Shown piece by piece: positions 27,875-37,514 of a stretch of 64,000 nucleotides of DNA. A program made the position numbers and the translations under genes. The stretch spans positions 62,001-126,000 of the forward strand of contig DJQB01000012.1 in assembly GCA_002439875.1 (NCBI GenBank), read 5' to 3'. Numbering within the stretch: position 1 is the first letter of the stretch; each line of letters begins with the position of its first letter. The notes beneath the pieces were generated by a model. It was not told the DNA's origin. It did not search any database and saw only the letters and a list, made by a program, of their open reading frames with translations. Origin of the DNA: Bacteroidales bacterium UBA6397 (GTDB lineage Bacteria; Bacteroidota; Bacteroidia; Bacteroidales; UBA932).

Positions 27875-29035
27875 CTACTTTCTCAACTCTCCAATCATAG
27901 CCCTGGCGACAGCAGCGGAAGCCCCCTCCCCACCGAGCGCGTCACGTATCTCATGATAGCCCGCAAGCATGGCCGAACGGTACTCCTCATCCTCGATCAT
28001 TCTCCGCACCTCATACAGCACATTGTCAGGCGTGAAATAGTACTGAAGAAGCTCACGGAAACAAATCCTGTCGAGGATCAGGTTGCCGAGGCTTATGTAC
28101 TGGATCTTGATTATCATCTTGGCGATCAAAAAGTTGATCTCCGCCCCCTTGTAAGCCACCACCTGAGGTGTCCCGATCAGCGCGCATTCCAGCGAGGCAG
28201 TCCCGGAATTGACCACGGCGGCCTTGGCGTGACGCATCACCGCATAGCTCTGGCCGAAAACCACGCTGACATATTCACGTCCTCCGATGTACTTCGCATA
28301 GTCGGACTCCGAACGCGCGGGAGCGGCAGCGACCACGAAGCGATAGTCTGAATATTCCGGCAAAGCGTGCAGTTTGTCGGCGAATTCCATGAATGTCGGC
28401 ATCATCGAGCTGATCTCCCCGTTTCTGGATCCGGCCATGAGGGCGATCATCGGCCTGTCCGGAAGCCCGGTCTTGGCGAGAAACTCCTCCCGGGTCTCCT
28501 TGAAGGCTTCCGAGTTGTCAATGGCGTCGATCAGCGGGTTACCTTTATATATAAAGTCAACACCTTTCTTCGTGAAGTACGGAATCTCGAACGGGAAGAC
28601 GATGAACAGCTTGTCCACGAACGCCTTGAGCTTCTTCACCCGGCTTTCCCTTGAGGCCCAGACCTTCGGGGCGATGTAGTAAAAGACCTTGAATCCGGCC
28701 TTGTGGGCGAACTCCGCCACACGGAAATTGAATCCCGGATAGTCAATCAGGATCACAACGTCAGGATTCCAGCGGAGGATGTCCGAGGTGCAGTCCGTGA
28801 ACCTTTTTGCAAAGGTTCTCGCATGAATGAGAATTTGGGTGAAACCGATGATTGCTCCGTCCTTGTAGTCTCTCACGAGACCGGTTCCCCGCTGATGCTC
28901 TTTATAGACGGCATCCATCAGCCCACCGCCCCAGAAGCGGATGTCAGCCTCGGGATCCTCGGTGTAAAGCCCTCTCATCAGATTGGATCCATGAAGATCC
29001 CCGGACGCCTCTCCGGCTATGATGTAGTATCGCAT
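27875..29035 (-). CDS. lpxB: Lipid-A-disaccharide synthase
   Basis: Joins UDP-diacylglucosamine and lipid X to make the lipid A disaccharide, at the inner face of the cytoplasmic membrane. The start MRYYIIAGEASGDLHGSNL is the classic LpxB beginning. Other family marks are CTSDILRWNPDVVILIDYPGFN, FYYIAPKVWAS (about 131-141), LMAGSRNGEI (about 200) and VVNSGTASLECALIGTPQVV (about 277-296). Length 386 aa is normal. It sits 52 bp downstream of surE on the same strand, a pairing common in Bacteroidales. Confidence 0.96.
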   Translation of the reverse strand: MRYYIIAGEASGDLHGSNLMRGLYTEDPEADIRFWGGGLMDAVYKEHQRGTGLVRDYKDGAIIGFTQILIHARTFAKRFTDCTSDILRWNPDVVILIDYPGFNFRVAEFAHKAGFKVFYYIAPKVWASRESRVKKLKAFVDKLFIVFPFEIPYFTKKGVDFIYKGNPLIDAIDNSEAFKETREEFLAKTGLPDRPMIALMAGSRNGEISSMMPTFMEFADKLHALPEYSDYRFVVAAAPARSESDYAKYIGGREYVSVVFGQSYAVMRHAKAAVVNSGTASLECALIGTPQVVAYKGAEINFLIAKMIIKIQYISLGNLILDRICFRELLQYYFTPDNVLYEVRRMIEDEEYRSAMLAGYHEIRDALGGEGASAAVARAMIGELRK

Positions 29036-29087
29036 AATGATCCTTGATTGTTACACCGGAGCGGAGCCGGCTCATTCGTTGGCATAT

Positions 29088-29948
29088 TCATTGGAAGTCC
29101 TCGTTGAACCCGAGTCCTTCCAGACGGGAAACCTCCTCTCGGTCTGTACTGTCAATGTTGTGGGCGACAATGGAGATGTAGCCGTCGGCAAGGATGTGAT
29201 GATCGGCAAGGATGTCATCCGCCGGGGAATCATCCTTGAACTCCCCGACCATCATGTAAAGCCGCTCTCCCTCCTCTGCCTTCGGGAATGATGTGTGGCC
29301 CAGATCCTCGGGACGGACTCCCCTTTCGGCGAAAAGCTCAGCGTCCCACGGCTTGAACTCCTTCTCCCAATGGCCCAATCCCTGATGCCCCACACGGATG
29401 CCCTTGACAGCAGATGCCGGAATATTCGGGAAATTGACATTATAATATATTCCTGACATAGGATTATGGTGCTCATAAAGTTTTCTGAATATGCCGGGAA
29501 AATATTCATTGACAACGGAAAAGTCCGCAACTATGCTCATCGTGTCGAGCGAGACGCCGATGCCTAAGATTCCGTTCAAGGCAGCCTCCTCCGCCGCGCC
29601 GAGGGTTCCGGAATAGTTCGCCGCCGTTGCGGCATTGGAACCATGATTGATTCCGCAGACCACAACATCCGGTTTTTCAGGCCAGAAGATTTCGTCAAGA
29701 CCGTATTTCACGCAACTTGCCGGAGTGGCGTCAAGGTAGGACCACCGCACCCCGTCTTTCGCAGGAAGTTTCTTGTAGGCGATTGCCCTTCCTCCCATCG
29801 AGACCGCCGTTGACATCCCGGACTGGTGGTATTTCGGCGCGACAGCCGTCACTCTGCCAAAATGGCGCATCATGTCAGCCAGCGAATGGATGCCACCCGC
29901 CTGATAGCCATCGTCATTTGTAAGCAGTATATTCAGTTCATCAGACAT
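29088..29948 (-). CDS. surE: 5'/3'-nucleotidase SurE
   Basis: Metal-dependent phosphatase that removes phosphate from nucleoside monophosphates; linked to survival under stress. The N-terminal metal site LLTNDDGYQAGGI (residues 8-20) is intact. CGINHGSNAATAANYSGTLGAA (about 98-119) carries the remaining metal and phosphate ligands. At 286 aa it is slightly longer than the E. coli form, as usual in Bacteroidetes. It has its own promoter and heads the surE-lpxB unit. Confidence 0.96.
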   Translation of the reverse strand: MSDELNILLTNDDGYQAGGIHSLADMMRHFGRVTAVAPKYHQSGMSTAVSMGGRAIAYKKLPAKDGVRWSYLDATPASCVKYGLDEIFWPEKPDVVVCGINHGSNAATAANYSGTLGAAEEAALNGILGIGVSLDTMSIVADFSVVNEYFPGIFRKLYEHHNPMSGIYYNVNFPNIPASAVKGIRVGHQGLGHWEKEFKPWDAELFAERGVRPEDLGHTSFPKAEEGERLYMMVGEFKDDSPADDILADHHILADGYISIVAHNIDSTDREEVSRLEGLGFNEDFQ

Positions 29949-29967
29949 GCTATTATATTTTAGCCCA

Positions 29968-29975
29968 CAAATATA
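29968..29975 (-). promoter_or_regulatory. -7 promoter box for surE
   Basis: Minus-strand TATATTTG, 19 bp upstream of the surE start. It faces the gapA promoter on the other strand. Confidence 0.6.
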
Positions 29976-29996
29976 TTAAATTCCGCAATTTTTTAA

Positions 29997-30004
29997 TAAT
30001 TTTG
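29997..30004 (+). promoter_or_regulatory. -7 promoter box for gapA
   Basis: TAATTTTG, 75 bp before the gapA start. The resulting leader of about 65 nt is A/T-rich and lacks a Shine-Dalgarno site. Confidence 0.6.
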
Positions 30005-30079
30005 CATCGCTTTTGCAGTAAAGGCTACGGTTAGTTTAGTAGTTGAATAGATTAACAACTTATTTAATATCTAATTAAA

Positions 30080-31078
30080 ATGGTAAAACTTGGTATTAAC
30101 GGATTTGGCCGTATCGGTCGTATGGTTTTCCGTGCAGCAGTTGAGAATTTCTCACACGACATCGAGGTTGTAGGTATCAATGACCTTCTTGACCCAGAGT
30201 ATCTTGCTTACATGCTCAAGTATGACTCTGTTCACGGAGCGTTCAAGGGCGATGTTAAGGTTGTGGACGGACACCTCGTAGTTAACGGTAAGAAGATCCG
30301 TGTCACCGCTGAGATGGATCCTGCAAACCTTAAGTGGAACGAGGTTGAGGCTGACGTTGTTGTTGAGTCAACAGGTTTCTTCCTTACTGATGAGACAGCC
30401 CGCAAGCACATCCAGGCCGGCGCTAAGAAAGTAATCATGTCAGCTCCTTCGAAGGACGCTACTCCTATGTTCGTCTATGGTGTCAACGACAAGACCTACG
30501 CTGGACAGGACATCATCTCCAACGCTTCCTGCACCACCAACTGCCTTGCCCCAATCAGCAAGGTGCTCAATGACAAGTTCGGTATCAAGAGAGGTCTCAT
30601 GACAACCGTTCACGCCGCCACCGCTACCCAGAAGACAGTTGACGGACCTTCCAAGAAGGATTGGAGAGGTGGACGTGGAATCCTTGAGAACATCATCCCT
30701 TCATCAACAGGCGCCGCCAAGGCTGTAGGTAAGGTTCTTCCTGAGCTCAACGGCAAACTTACCGGTATGTCTCTCCGTGTTCCTACATCAGACGTTTCAT
30801 TCGTGGATCTTACCTGCGAGCTCAACACTCCTGTCACCTACGATGAGATCTGCGCTGCCATGAAGGAGGCTTCAGAAGGCGAGCTCAAGGGCGTTCTTGG
30901 TTACACTGATGAGGCTGTGGTTTCAACCGACTTCCGCAACAACCCTCACACATCAATCTTCGATGTGAAGGCCGGAATCCAGCTCGATCCTACTTTCGTG
31001 AAGGTTTGCGCTTGGTACGACAACGAGTGGGGTTATTCAAACAAGGTGCTCGAAATGGCACGTGTCATCACGAAGTAA
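30080..31078 (+). CDS. gapA: Glyceraldehyde-3-phosphate dehydrogenase, type I
   Basis: Glycolytic enzyme that turns glyceraldehyde 3-phosphate, NAD and phosphate into 1,3-bisphosphoglycerate in the cytosol. The NAD loop NGFGRIGR is at residues 6-13. The catalytic Cys151 is in NASCTTNCLAP, and the C-terminus carries WYDNEWGYSNKVLEM. Its 332 aa is standard. Codon use is markedly different from neighbours (many GTT, CTT and TCA triplets), as expected for a highly expressed gene. A strong terminator follows. Confidence 0.98.
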   Translation: MVKLGINGFGRIGRMVFRAAVENFSHDIEVVGINDLLDPEYLAYMLKYDSVHGAFKGDVKVVDGHLVVNGKKIRVTAEMDPANLKWNEVEADVVVESTGFFLTDETARKHIQAGAKKVIMSAPSKDATPMFVYGVNDKTYAGQDIISNASCTTNCLAPISKVLNDKFGIKRGLMTTVHAATATQKTVDGPSKKDWRGGRGILENIIPSSTGAAKAVGKVLPELNGKLTGMSLRVPTSDVSFVDLTCELNTPVTYDEICAAMKEASEGELKGVLGYTDEAVVSTDFRNNPHTSIFDVKAGIQLDPTFVKVCAWYDNEWGYSNKVLEMARVITK

Positions 31079-31099
31079 TTCCCTTCATTTGATGGTAAG

Positions 31100-31131
31100 A
31101 AAAGGCCAGGCCTTGCGGCCTGGCCTTTTTT
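31100..31131 (+). terminator. Rho-independent terminator after gapA
   Basis: Perfect GC-rich hairpin (AAAAGGCCAGGCC, 4-nt loop, GGCCTGGCC) followed by six T residues. Confidence 0.95.
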
Positions 31132-31261
31132 GAAATTCCGGGACTACAACTTGTTCCTGACATCCGGCACTATTACCGGAATCGTCAGACAAACGAAAAA
31201 AACACACCTGCGGTTCACGCCCGACGCCGGGTCGGTTCCGCAACAAAAAAAAGTTAATACA

Positions 31262-31942
31262 ATGAAAAAATTAGTTTTATCATTCATGTGCGGAGTCATG
31301 ATTTTCTCCGGCTGCGGCACAATGTCCAAGACAGGCAAGGGGACACTTCTGGGTTCCGGAGCGGGAGCCATCATCGGAGCCGGAATCGGAGCCGCCATCG
31401 GTGACGGCAAGGGTGCTGCCATCGGTGCTGCCATCGGAACAGCCGTAGGCGCGGGTACAGGCGCTGTCATCGGCAAGAAGATGGACAAGAAGGCCGCCGA
31501 GCTTGAGGCTCTTGAGAATGCAAAGGTAGAGACCGTCCAGGATCAGAACGGTCTGCAAGCCATCAAGGTCACCTTCAACAGCGGTATTCTCTTCCCGACT
31601 AATGGCTCTACTCTCTCCCAGACCTCCAAGAATGAGCTGTCTCAGTTCGCCACAAAGATGAGCGACATGCAGGACACCGACATCACAATCTACGGCCACA
31701 CCGACAACACTGGCTCGGATGCCGTCAACGAGCGTCTGTCCAACGAGAGGGCTCAGTCCGTGGCCAACTACCTGAAGAATTGCGGCATCGCCTCCTCACG
31801 TATGACCACCGAGGGCAAGTCCTACTCCATGCCGGTGGCCGACAACTCCACCAAGGAAGGCCGTGCCCAGAACCGCCGCGTCGAGATCTACATCACCGCC
31901 AACAAGACGATGATCGAGAAAGCAGAGAACGGCACGCTGTAA
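31262..31942 (+). CDS. OmpA-family peptidoglycan-binding lipoprotein with glycine zipper
   Basis: The ATG at 31262 follows an A-rich leader and gives a lipobox with Cys18 (MIFSGC); a longer upstream frame lacks a signal peptide. Residues about 27-75 are a glycine-zipper membrane segment (repeated GAAIG/GAGIGA). Residues about 95-215 form the OmpA-like domain that holds peptidoglycan: ITIYGHTDNTGSDAVNERLS and AQNRRVEIYI. It resembles YiaD-type lipoproteins that tie the outer membrane to the wall. Length 226 aa is usual. A terminator shared with the convergent yggS follows. Confidence 0.9.
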   Translation: MKKLVLSFMCGVMIFSGCGTMSKTGKGTLLGSGAGAIIGAGIGAAIGDGKGAAIGAAIGTAVGAGTGAVIGKKMDKKAAELEALENAKVETVQDQNGLQAIKVTFNSGILFPTNGSTLSQTSKNELSQFATKMSDMQDTDITIYGHTDNTGSDAVNERLSNERAQSVANYLKNCGIASSRMTTEGKSYSMPVADNSTKEGRAQNRRVEIYITANKTMIEKAENGTL

Positions 31943-31967
31943 TCACGACAATTCACGGATAATATTG

Positions 31968-32007
31968 AAAAACGGTTGGAAATCTCACATTCCAACCGTT
32001 TTTTTAT
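31968..32007 (+). terminator. Bidirectional terminator between the OmpA-like gene and yggS
   Basis: Inverted repeat AAAACGGTTGGAA / TTCCAACCGTTTT with T-runs at both ends, able to end transcripts from both sides. Confidence 0.9.
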
Positions 32008-32013
32008 TTTACT

Positions 32014-32679
32014 TCAGTACTGGCGCGGGCCGAAGATGGCTGTGCCGATGCGGACGATGGTGGCGCCGTGACGTATGGCGAGAGGCCAGTCGTGGGACAT
32101 ACCGATGGAGAGCTCGTTGAAGTCGGGAAGATGCGGATAGCGGGTGTCCAGACGCTGTTTGAGGGACTGGATGCGGGCGAAATCTGACTCTACCACAGCC
32201 ACGTCATCGGTGTGGGTGGCCATGCCCATCAGGCCATGGATGCGGACATGCCGGTAGGAACGCCCGCTGGCATATTCATCAAGGATTGACTCTATTTCCT
32301 GCTCTGTAAGTCCGCCCTTGGTGAGTTCGGCACCGAGGTGGAGTTCAAGCAGGACATTGACGGTCCGGGAATTGACCGAGGCCCAGTTGTCTATGAGATC
32401 CAGCAGATGGCGGGAATCCACGGACTCAACCAAGAAGGCGTACGGCAGAACCAGTTTCAGCTTGTTGGTCTGGAGATGACCGATGAAATGCCACTCGATG
32501 TCCTGCGGGAGCTGGAGTGCCTTGGCGGCGAATTCCTGGGGACGGTTCTCTCCGAAGCGACGTTGCCCGGCCTGATAGGCGGTCAGGATGTCCGAGAACG
32601 GATGGAATTTGGAAACTGCCACCAGTTTCACCCCTGATGGCAGTTCCTTTTTGATATTGTTAAGATTCTCTTCTATCAT
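32014..32679 (-). CDS. YggS/PLPBP-family pyridoxal phosphate homeostasis protein
   Basis: Small PLP-binding barrel that keeps free PLP low and affects amino-acid balance. The PLP lysine sits in VKLVAVSKFHP near residue 24. FGENRPQEFAAKA (about 42-54), WHFIGHLQTNK (about 63-73) and LSIGMSHDWPLAI (about 190-202) are family signatures. At 221 aa it is full length. It is last in the DUF349-yidC-yggS run on the minus strand, 42 bp after yidC. Confidence 0.95.
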   Translation of the reverse strand: MIEENLNNIKKELPSGVKLVAVSKFHPFSDILTAYQAGQRRFGENRPQEFAAKALQLPQDIEWHFIGHLQTNKLKLVLPYAFLVESVDSRHLLDLIDNWASVNSRTVNVLLELHLGAELTKGGLTEQEIESILDEYASGRSYRHVRIHGLMGMATHTDDVAVVESDFARIQSLKQRLDTRYPHLPDFNELSIGMSHDWPLAIRHGATIVRIGTAIFGPRQY

Positions 32680-32721
32680 TCCATGAAGGATTTACAGGAA
32701 TCAGAAACCTTGACGAGACAT

Positions 32722-34590
32722 TTAGCGGCGGCCTTTCTGCTGCTCCCTCTGCATCTGAGCCTGCATCCTCTGGGCTTCCTCAAGACGCTGCTGCCACTTG
32801 CTTTTAGGCATCTTCTTGCCCTCGGTGGCCTTCAGCTTGGCGCGGATCTCGTCAGGATTCACGAACCACTTCTTGATCACCCAAGTCTCAAGCATAGTGA
32901 TGAGATTGGAGAGAAGGTAGTAGTAGCTCAATCCAGAAGACAGACTGTTACAGATGAAAAACATCATGATAGGCATCATCCACACGCTCATGAAACGCAT
33001 CGAAGCCATCTGAGGGTCATCGGCGCCAGGCTGGGACGCGGTCGTGATCTTCGAGTAGAAGAACATCGAAACGGCCATCAGCAGAGCGAACAACGAGAGG
33101 TGGTCGCCGATCAGCGGAATCCTTGTCCCGAAATCGATTATGGAATCGTAGGCGCTCAGATCATCAGCCCACAGGAAGGACTGCTGGCGCAGCTCGATGG
33201 AGGCCGGGAAGAAACGGAACATCGCCCACAGGATCGGGAACTGGAGCAGCATCGGCAGACAGCCGCCCATCGGGCTGATTCCGGCCCTCTTGTAAAGGTC
33301 CATTTGAGCCTGCTGCTTCTTGAGGGCATCCTCCTGCTTAGGGTACTTCTGGCTCAGCTTGTCAATCTCAGGCTTGATGGCCTGCATCTTGGCTGAAGAC
33401 GAGTACGACTTGAAGGAGAACGGAAGCACGACAATCTTGATGAATATTGTCATCAGGAGGATGATGATTCCGAAATTGGAGATGAACTTGTGCAGGAAGT
33501 CGAACAGAGGGATGATCACGAACCTCGTGAACCAACCCACGAGCCAACCTCCAAGAGGTATGATCTTCTCGTACTTCTGATCGTAGGACTTCAATGTCCG
33601 GAAGTGGTTCGGACCGAAGTAGAACTCGAACGGAACCACCGTCTTATGCTGTCCCGGCTGGAAATCCATCCTCAGACGAGCCTCCCCGGTCATCAGGTTG
33701 TGGCTCTCATCGTCCTCAGGGAAGTAGTTCAGCGTAAAATCCGCCGACGCGAACTCCTGTGGAGATCTCATTATTGCCGAGAAGAACTGCTGCTGGAAAG
33801 CGAACCAAGACACTTTTGCATCGACGCGTTTCTGCGCGTTGCGACCTTTCGCAATGGCCTCAGGCTTTTTCTCTCCGCTGAAATAGTAGTCAAGTTTGGA
33901 GTACTGGACCTCATTCTTGTAGCCCTTCTCCATCCTCGGCATAGTCACGAAATAATCCACATCGAACGAGAACACATTCTTCGGAATGACATTCTCCATA
34001 CCGACGAACGAAAGATAATTCTTTACTGAATATGATCCCTCGGCAATCGAATATCTCTGCTCTATGTAACCGCCGCCGGCGAACGGCAGACGCATCGCAA
34101 GCGAGGTGTCCGTCCTCTCGGCGACAGTGAATATGAAATCCCCTGTGTTGATACTTTCCCCTGCATAGATCTGGACATCATAACGGCTCATCTCCGGCTT
34201 GAAGAGATAAAGCGCATCACCGCCGTAAGCGTTATATTCCTTCAGCTTCGCAGAATATGGCTGCGCTCCCTTCGTGGTGAAAGCCAACTCGAACTTGTCG
34301 TTGGCCAGGGTGATGACCTGAGCCTCACCGTTGCGGGCGGCCTCAAGAAGGGAGTCCCTGTAGATGCTCACCGGGGCGTCCGCCTGGGCCATCGCCGCCG
34401 TGTCAGATGACATCCTCCGGGCAGCCTCTGCGGCGGCTATCGAGTCGGCCTGCATCTGCTTCACCAGCTCGATGGAATCCAACTGCGCCTGATATGCCGC
34501 CTGTTTCTGATACTGTTTGTTCTGATAGAAGGTAAAGCCGAACAGGAGCAAGCCTATCAGGACAATACCTGTGATTGTGTTCTTATCCAT
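32722..34590 (-). CDS. yidC: Membrane protein insertase YidC
   Basis: Inserts and folds inner-membrane proteins, alone or with SecYEG. One N-terminal anchor helix (residues 6-22) is followed by a large periplasmic beta domain (about 60-340), then the conserved five-helix core from about 350 (GWFTRFVIIPLFDFLHKF, IKIVVLPFSFKSYSSSAKMQ, GGCLPMLLQFPILWAMFRFF). A basic tail (QREQQKGRR) ends the protein. Its 622 aa fits Bacteroidales YidC. It begins 6 bp after the DUF349 gene. Confidence 0.97.
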   Translation of the reverse strand: MDKNTITGIVLIGLLLFGFTFYQNKQYQKQAAYQAQLDSIELVKQMQADSIAAAEAARRMSSDTAAMAQADAPVSIYRDSLLEAARNGEAQVITLANDKFELAFTTKGAQPYSAKLKEYNAYGGDALYLFKPEMSRYDVQIYAGESINTGDFIFTVAERTDTSLAMRLPFAGGGYIEQRYSIAEGSYSVKNYLSFVGMENVIPKNVFSFDVDYFVTMPRMEKGYKNEVQYSKLDYYFSGEKKPEAIAKGRNAQKRVDAKVSWFAFQQQFFSAIMRSPQEFASADFTLNYFPEDDESHNLMTGEARLRMDFQPGQHKTVVPFEFYFGPNHFRTLKSYDQKYEKIIPLGGWLVGWFTRFVIIPLFDFLHKFISNFGIIILLMTIFIKIVVLPFSFKSYSSSAKMQAIKPEIDKLSQKYPKQEDALKKQQAQMDLYKRAGISPMGGCLPMLLQFPILWAMFRFFPASIELRQQSFLWADDLSAYDSIIDFGTRIPLIGDHLSLFALLMAVSMFFYSKITTASQPGADDPQMASMRFMSVWMMPIMMFFICNSLSSGLSYYYLLSNLITMLETWVIKKWFVNPDEIRAKLKATEGKKMPKSKWQQRLEEAQRMQAQMQREQQKGRR

Positions 34591-34596
34591 CCCTGA

Positions 34597-36549
34597 TTAC
34601 TTCTCTTCTTCGCTCTCCTCTGCCTTGCGGATCTTTGCCTCCAGATCCTTCAACTCCTGCTTCGCGGCATCGATCCTCTCCTGCATCTTCTGGATCAGAG
34701 GAGCGGAGTTCTTCGATGACGAGAAGAAACCGATGTTGTTCTCGTAGGTGTCGATGTCCTGCTGTAGCTTGTTGTACTGCTGCACAAGACGATCCTTCTC
34801 ACTTAGCGGCTTTCTGGAGGATCCTCCGTTCCTGCCGCCGTTGCCTGAGCCCTGTCTCGGAGCCCTCAGAGAGAAGTCCGGGAACTTGGCCTGCATCGCC
34901 TCGGTGTAGGCGGTCTGGACGGCGTCCTTCTCCTTGAAAGGAACGAATCCTATTCCCTGCCACTTCTCGACGAAGGCGCGGGCCGCCTCTCGGTCAGCCG
35001 TGGCGTCGCCGGTGAGGACATATTCATTGATCTCTTCGATGAGAGCCTTCTTGGCCTTGAGGTTGCCGTGGAAGTCGTTCTCCGGCTTGGCGTTCTTGTC
35101 GCGCTCGTTGAAGAACTCGTCGCAGGCGGCGCGGAACCTCTTCCAGAGCTGCTCGGACTTCTTGCGAGGCACGGCGCCGATCTCCTTCCACTGCTTCTGC
35201 AACGCGATGAGGGCTTCGGTGGTCTTCTTCCACTCCTTGCTGTCCTTCAACGCCTCGGCCTGCTCGATCAGGGAGAGCTTCTTCTCCATGTTCTCGTTCA
35301 TCGAGTCCTTGAACCGGGTGTAATATTCCCTCTTGCGGGTGAAGAACTTGTCGCACGCGGCGCGGAAGCGGTCGTAGATCTTCTGATTCTCCTTTTTAGT
35401 GGCGAAACCGATGGTCCTCCAGGTCTTCTGGATCTCCTCTATCGCGGCAGAGAGGGCGTTCCACTCGTTTGAGGACTTCACTTCCTTCTCTGCGATGGCC
35501 TCCACCTGTTCGCAGAGTCTTGTCTTCTCGGCAAGATTCTCCTGCTGCTTCTCTTTCTGGCCTTCGAAATAGGCCTGGTATTTCTTGTTGATCACGGCTG
35601 TGGCGGCCTTGAAGCGGTCCCAGATGGAATCGCGGTACTCTTTGGCAACGGGACCGAACTCCTTCCACTGCTCATGGAGCTTCTGAAGCTCGCGGAAAGC
35701 CTCGACGACATTCTCGTTCCCGGAGAGTTTCTCAGCCGCCTCGCAGAACCCTTCCTTGGCCTCAAGATTCTTCTTGAAATCGAGATCCCTCAAGTCACGG
35801 TTGATCTTGACCATGTCGTAGAATTTCTCAACATAGAACTGGTAGGTGTCGTTCAGGTCACGGAACTTGGTGGCCGGGACCGGGCCGATCTCCCTCCAGC
35901 GGTTCTGGAGCTCACGGAACGCAGGAAATGTGGAGCTCACATCCTCCTGTTTCTCCACAAGGTTCTTAAGGTCCTCGATGACAGCCTGCTTCCGGGCGAA
36001 GTTCTCCTCCCTCTGGGCATCCTGCTGTCGGTTATATTCAGCGCGCTCTTTCTTGTAGTTGGCATAGACACCCTTGAAAGCGGTCTCCATGGCCTCGAAC
36101 GGATTGTCCTTCACTTCCTCGGTCCGAGCCGCAGGAGTCACCTCGTCAATGACATCCTCCCTTGACGACGGCTCGTCGACCTTCGCTCCAAAGCCTGCCT
36201 CGGCTTTCTCTTTTGAGAGTTTCTTGTAGAAAGCGGACTTGATTGCCTCAGCCTCCTTGTACCTATTCATCCTGTCATCAGCCTGAGAGAGCTTGTCGAA
36301 CCTATCCGACAACTCCGCCAGCGAAAGGCTTCCGAGATCAGCCGGAACCTCTCCGCCCTCCTCGGCCGGAATGGCTTCATCGCCACCTTCATTCGCATTC
36401 TCCACAACCTGCGGAGCCTCTTCAGCCTTGTCAGCGACCTCCTCGGCAACATCCTGGGCCTTAACATCATCTACTTTCTCATTGAGAGCCTTTGGAGCTT
36501 CCTCTACATCTGGGGTCTGATTAACCTCAGGAATATTACCTTCACTCAT
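34597..36549 (-). CDS. DUF349-repeat protein
   Basis: Large, highly charged, mostly helical protein. After an acidic, low-complexity N-terminus (residues 1-90, rich in Glu and Ala) come about five DUF349 repeats of 65-75 residues. Each has a central Trp followed by a G-P or G pattern: LQNRWREIGPVPATK, LHEQWKEFGPVAKE, IQKTWRTIGFATKK, LQKQWKEIGAVPRK and FVEKWQGIGFVPFKE. The C-terminal 60 residues form a coiled coil. DUF349 proteins are widespread in Bacteroidetes and of unclear role; coupling to yidC may hint at translation or membrane insertion, which is only inference. Known lengths vary around 600 aa. Confidence 0.88.
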   Translation of the reverse strand: MSEGNIPEVNQTPDVEEAPKALNEKVDDVKAQDVAEEVADKAEEAPQVVENANEGGDEAIPAEEGGEVPADLGSLSLAELSDRFDKLSQADDRMNRYKEAEAIKSAFYKKLSKEKAEAGFGAKVDEPSSREDVIDEVTPAARTEEVKDNPFEAMETAFKGVYANYKKERAEYNRQQDAQREENFARKQAVIEDLKNLVEKQEDVSSTFPAFRELQNRWREIGPVPATKFRDLNDTYQFYVEKFYDMVKINRDLRDLDFKKNLEAKEGFCEAAEKLSGNENVVEAFRELQKLHEQWKEFGPVAKEYRDSIWDRFKAATAVINKKYQAYFEGQKEKQQENLAEKTRLCEQVEAIAEKEVKSSNEWNALSAAIEEIQKTWRTIGFATKKENQKIYDRFRAACDKFFTRKREYYTRFKDSMNENMEKKLSLIEQAEALKDSKEWKKTTEALIALQKQWKEIGAVPRKKSEQLWKRFRAACDEFFNERDKNAKPENDFHGNLKAKKALIEEINEYVLTGDATADREAARAFVEKWQGIGFVPFKEKDAVQTAYTEAMQAKFPDFSLRAPRQGSGNGGRNGGSSRKPLSEKDRLVQQYNKLQQDIDTYENNIGFFSSSKNSAPLIQKMQERIDAAKQELKDLEAKIRKAEESEEEK

Positions 36550-36584
36550 AAAGCAGTTTAATTATAAGAGTTTCAACATATCCG

Positions 36585-36592
36585 CAAATATA
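36585..36592 (-). promoter_or_regulatory. -7 promoter box for the DUF349-yidC-yggS unit
   Basis: Minus-strand TATATTTG, 35 bp before the DUF349 start codon. Confidence 0.6.
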
Positions 36593-36615
36593 CCTAAAAA
36601 AACAATTAAAAAGCC

Positions 36616-36623
36616 TATTTTTG
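36616..36623 (+). promoter_or_regulatory. -7 promoter box for trmD
   Basis: TATTTTTG, 24 bp before the trmD ATG; divergent from the DUF349 promoter. Confidence 0.6.
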
Positions 36624-36647
36624 CAAAAAAAGGAAAAACAATATTCT

Positions 36648-37343
36648 ATGCGAATTGACATTCTTACAGTCGTTCCGGAACTTCTGGACAGTCCGTTGAG
36701 CCACTCGATTGTGGGTCGGGCGATCAAGAAAGGTCTGGTCGAAATACACGTCCACAACATCCGGAAGTATGGCCTCGGCCCGCGCGCCACGGTGGATGAT
36801 TACTGCTACGGCGGTGACGCGGGGATGGTGATGATGATAGAGCCGGTTGAGAAGATGATAGACGAGCTGAAGGCGGAGCGGGAATATGACGATGTCATCT
36901 ATATGTCCCCGGACGGGGAGCGTCTGACTCAAGGAATATCCAATGAGCTCTCCCTGAAGGAGAATCTCATCCTCCTCTGTGGCCATTATAAAGGAATAGA
37001 CCATCGGATCCGGGAGCATCTGGTGACCAGGGAAATCTCTGTGGGAGACTATGTGGTCAGCGGCGGCGAGATCCCGGCCGCGATTCTGGCGGACTCGATC
37101 GTGAGGCTGATCCCGGGGGCGTTGAGCGATGAGACCTCGGCCCTGAGCGACAGTTTCCAGGACGGTCTCCTCTCCCCTCCCGTCTACACCCGCCCTGCCG
37201 ACTACAAAGGCTGGAAGGTGCCGGAGGTTCTTCTGAGCGGGAATCCGAAACTGATCAGGGAATGGCAGGACGAGCAGGCTCTTGAGCGTACAAGACTTCT
37301 CCGGCCGGAATTGCTCGGCGACACCGGCGGAAAGCGCAGTTAA
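36648..37343 (+). CDS. trmD: tRNA (guanine-37-N1)-methyltransferase
   Basis: Methylates G37 next to the anticodon of several tRNAs with S-adenosylmethionine, which prevents frameshifts. MRIDILTVVPELLDSPL is the typical start; the knot region shows LCGHYKGIDHRIREH and VGDYVVSGGEIPA, then SFQDGLLSPPVYTRP. The ATG at 36648 is chosen because an upstream TTG falls in the promoter. Length 231 aa is normal. Unlike in proteobacteria it is not next to rimM or rpsP here. Confidence 0.96.
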   Translation: MRIDILTVVPELLDSPLSHSIVGRAIKKGLVEIHVHNIRKYGLGPRATVDDYCYGGDAGMVMMIEPVEKMIDELKAEREYDDVIYMSPDGERLTQGISNELSLKENLILLCGHYKGIDHRIREHLVTREISVGDYVVSGGEIPAAILADSIVRLIPGALSDETSALSDSFQDGLLSPPVYTRPADYKGWKVPEVLLSGNPKLIREWQDEQALERTRLLRPELLGDTGGKRS

Positions 37344-37514
37344 GCGGTCGATCAAAGAAGTTCAAGAAGTAGTTTTGACTTGTCAGTAATGTTCTATGAG
37401 AAGAAAAACCCTCAAACAAACAAATCAAAGCAGCTTCTAAGGTCTGTAAAAAATTTTCCGACAAAATGATTTTGGAAAGCATTGATAGTCAATACAAAAG
37501 CCACTTATCAACAT

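Noticed and set aside
32683..33396. 237-codon plus-strand frame over yidC
   Set aside because: Antisense to yidC; His/Leu/Arg-rich shadow composition.
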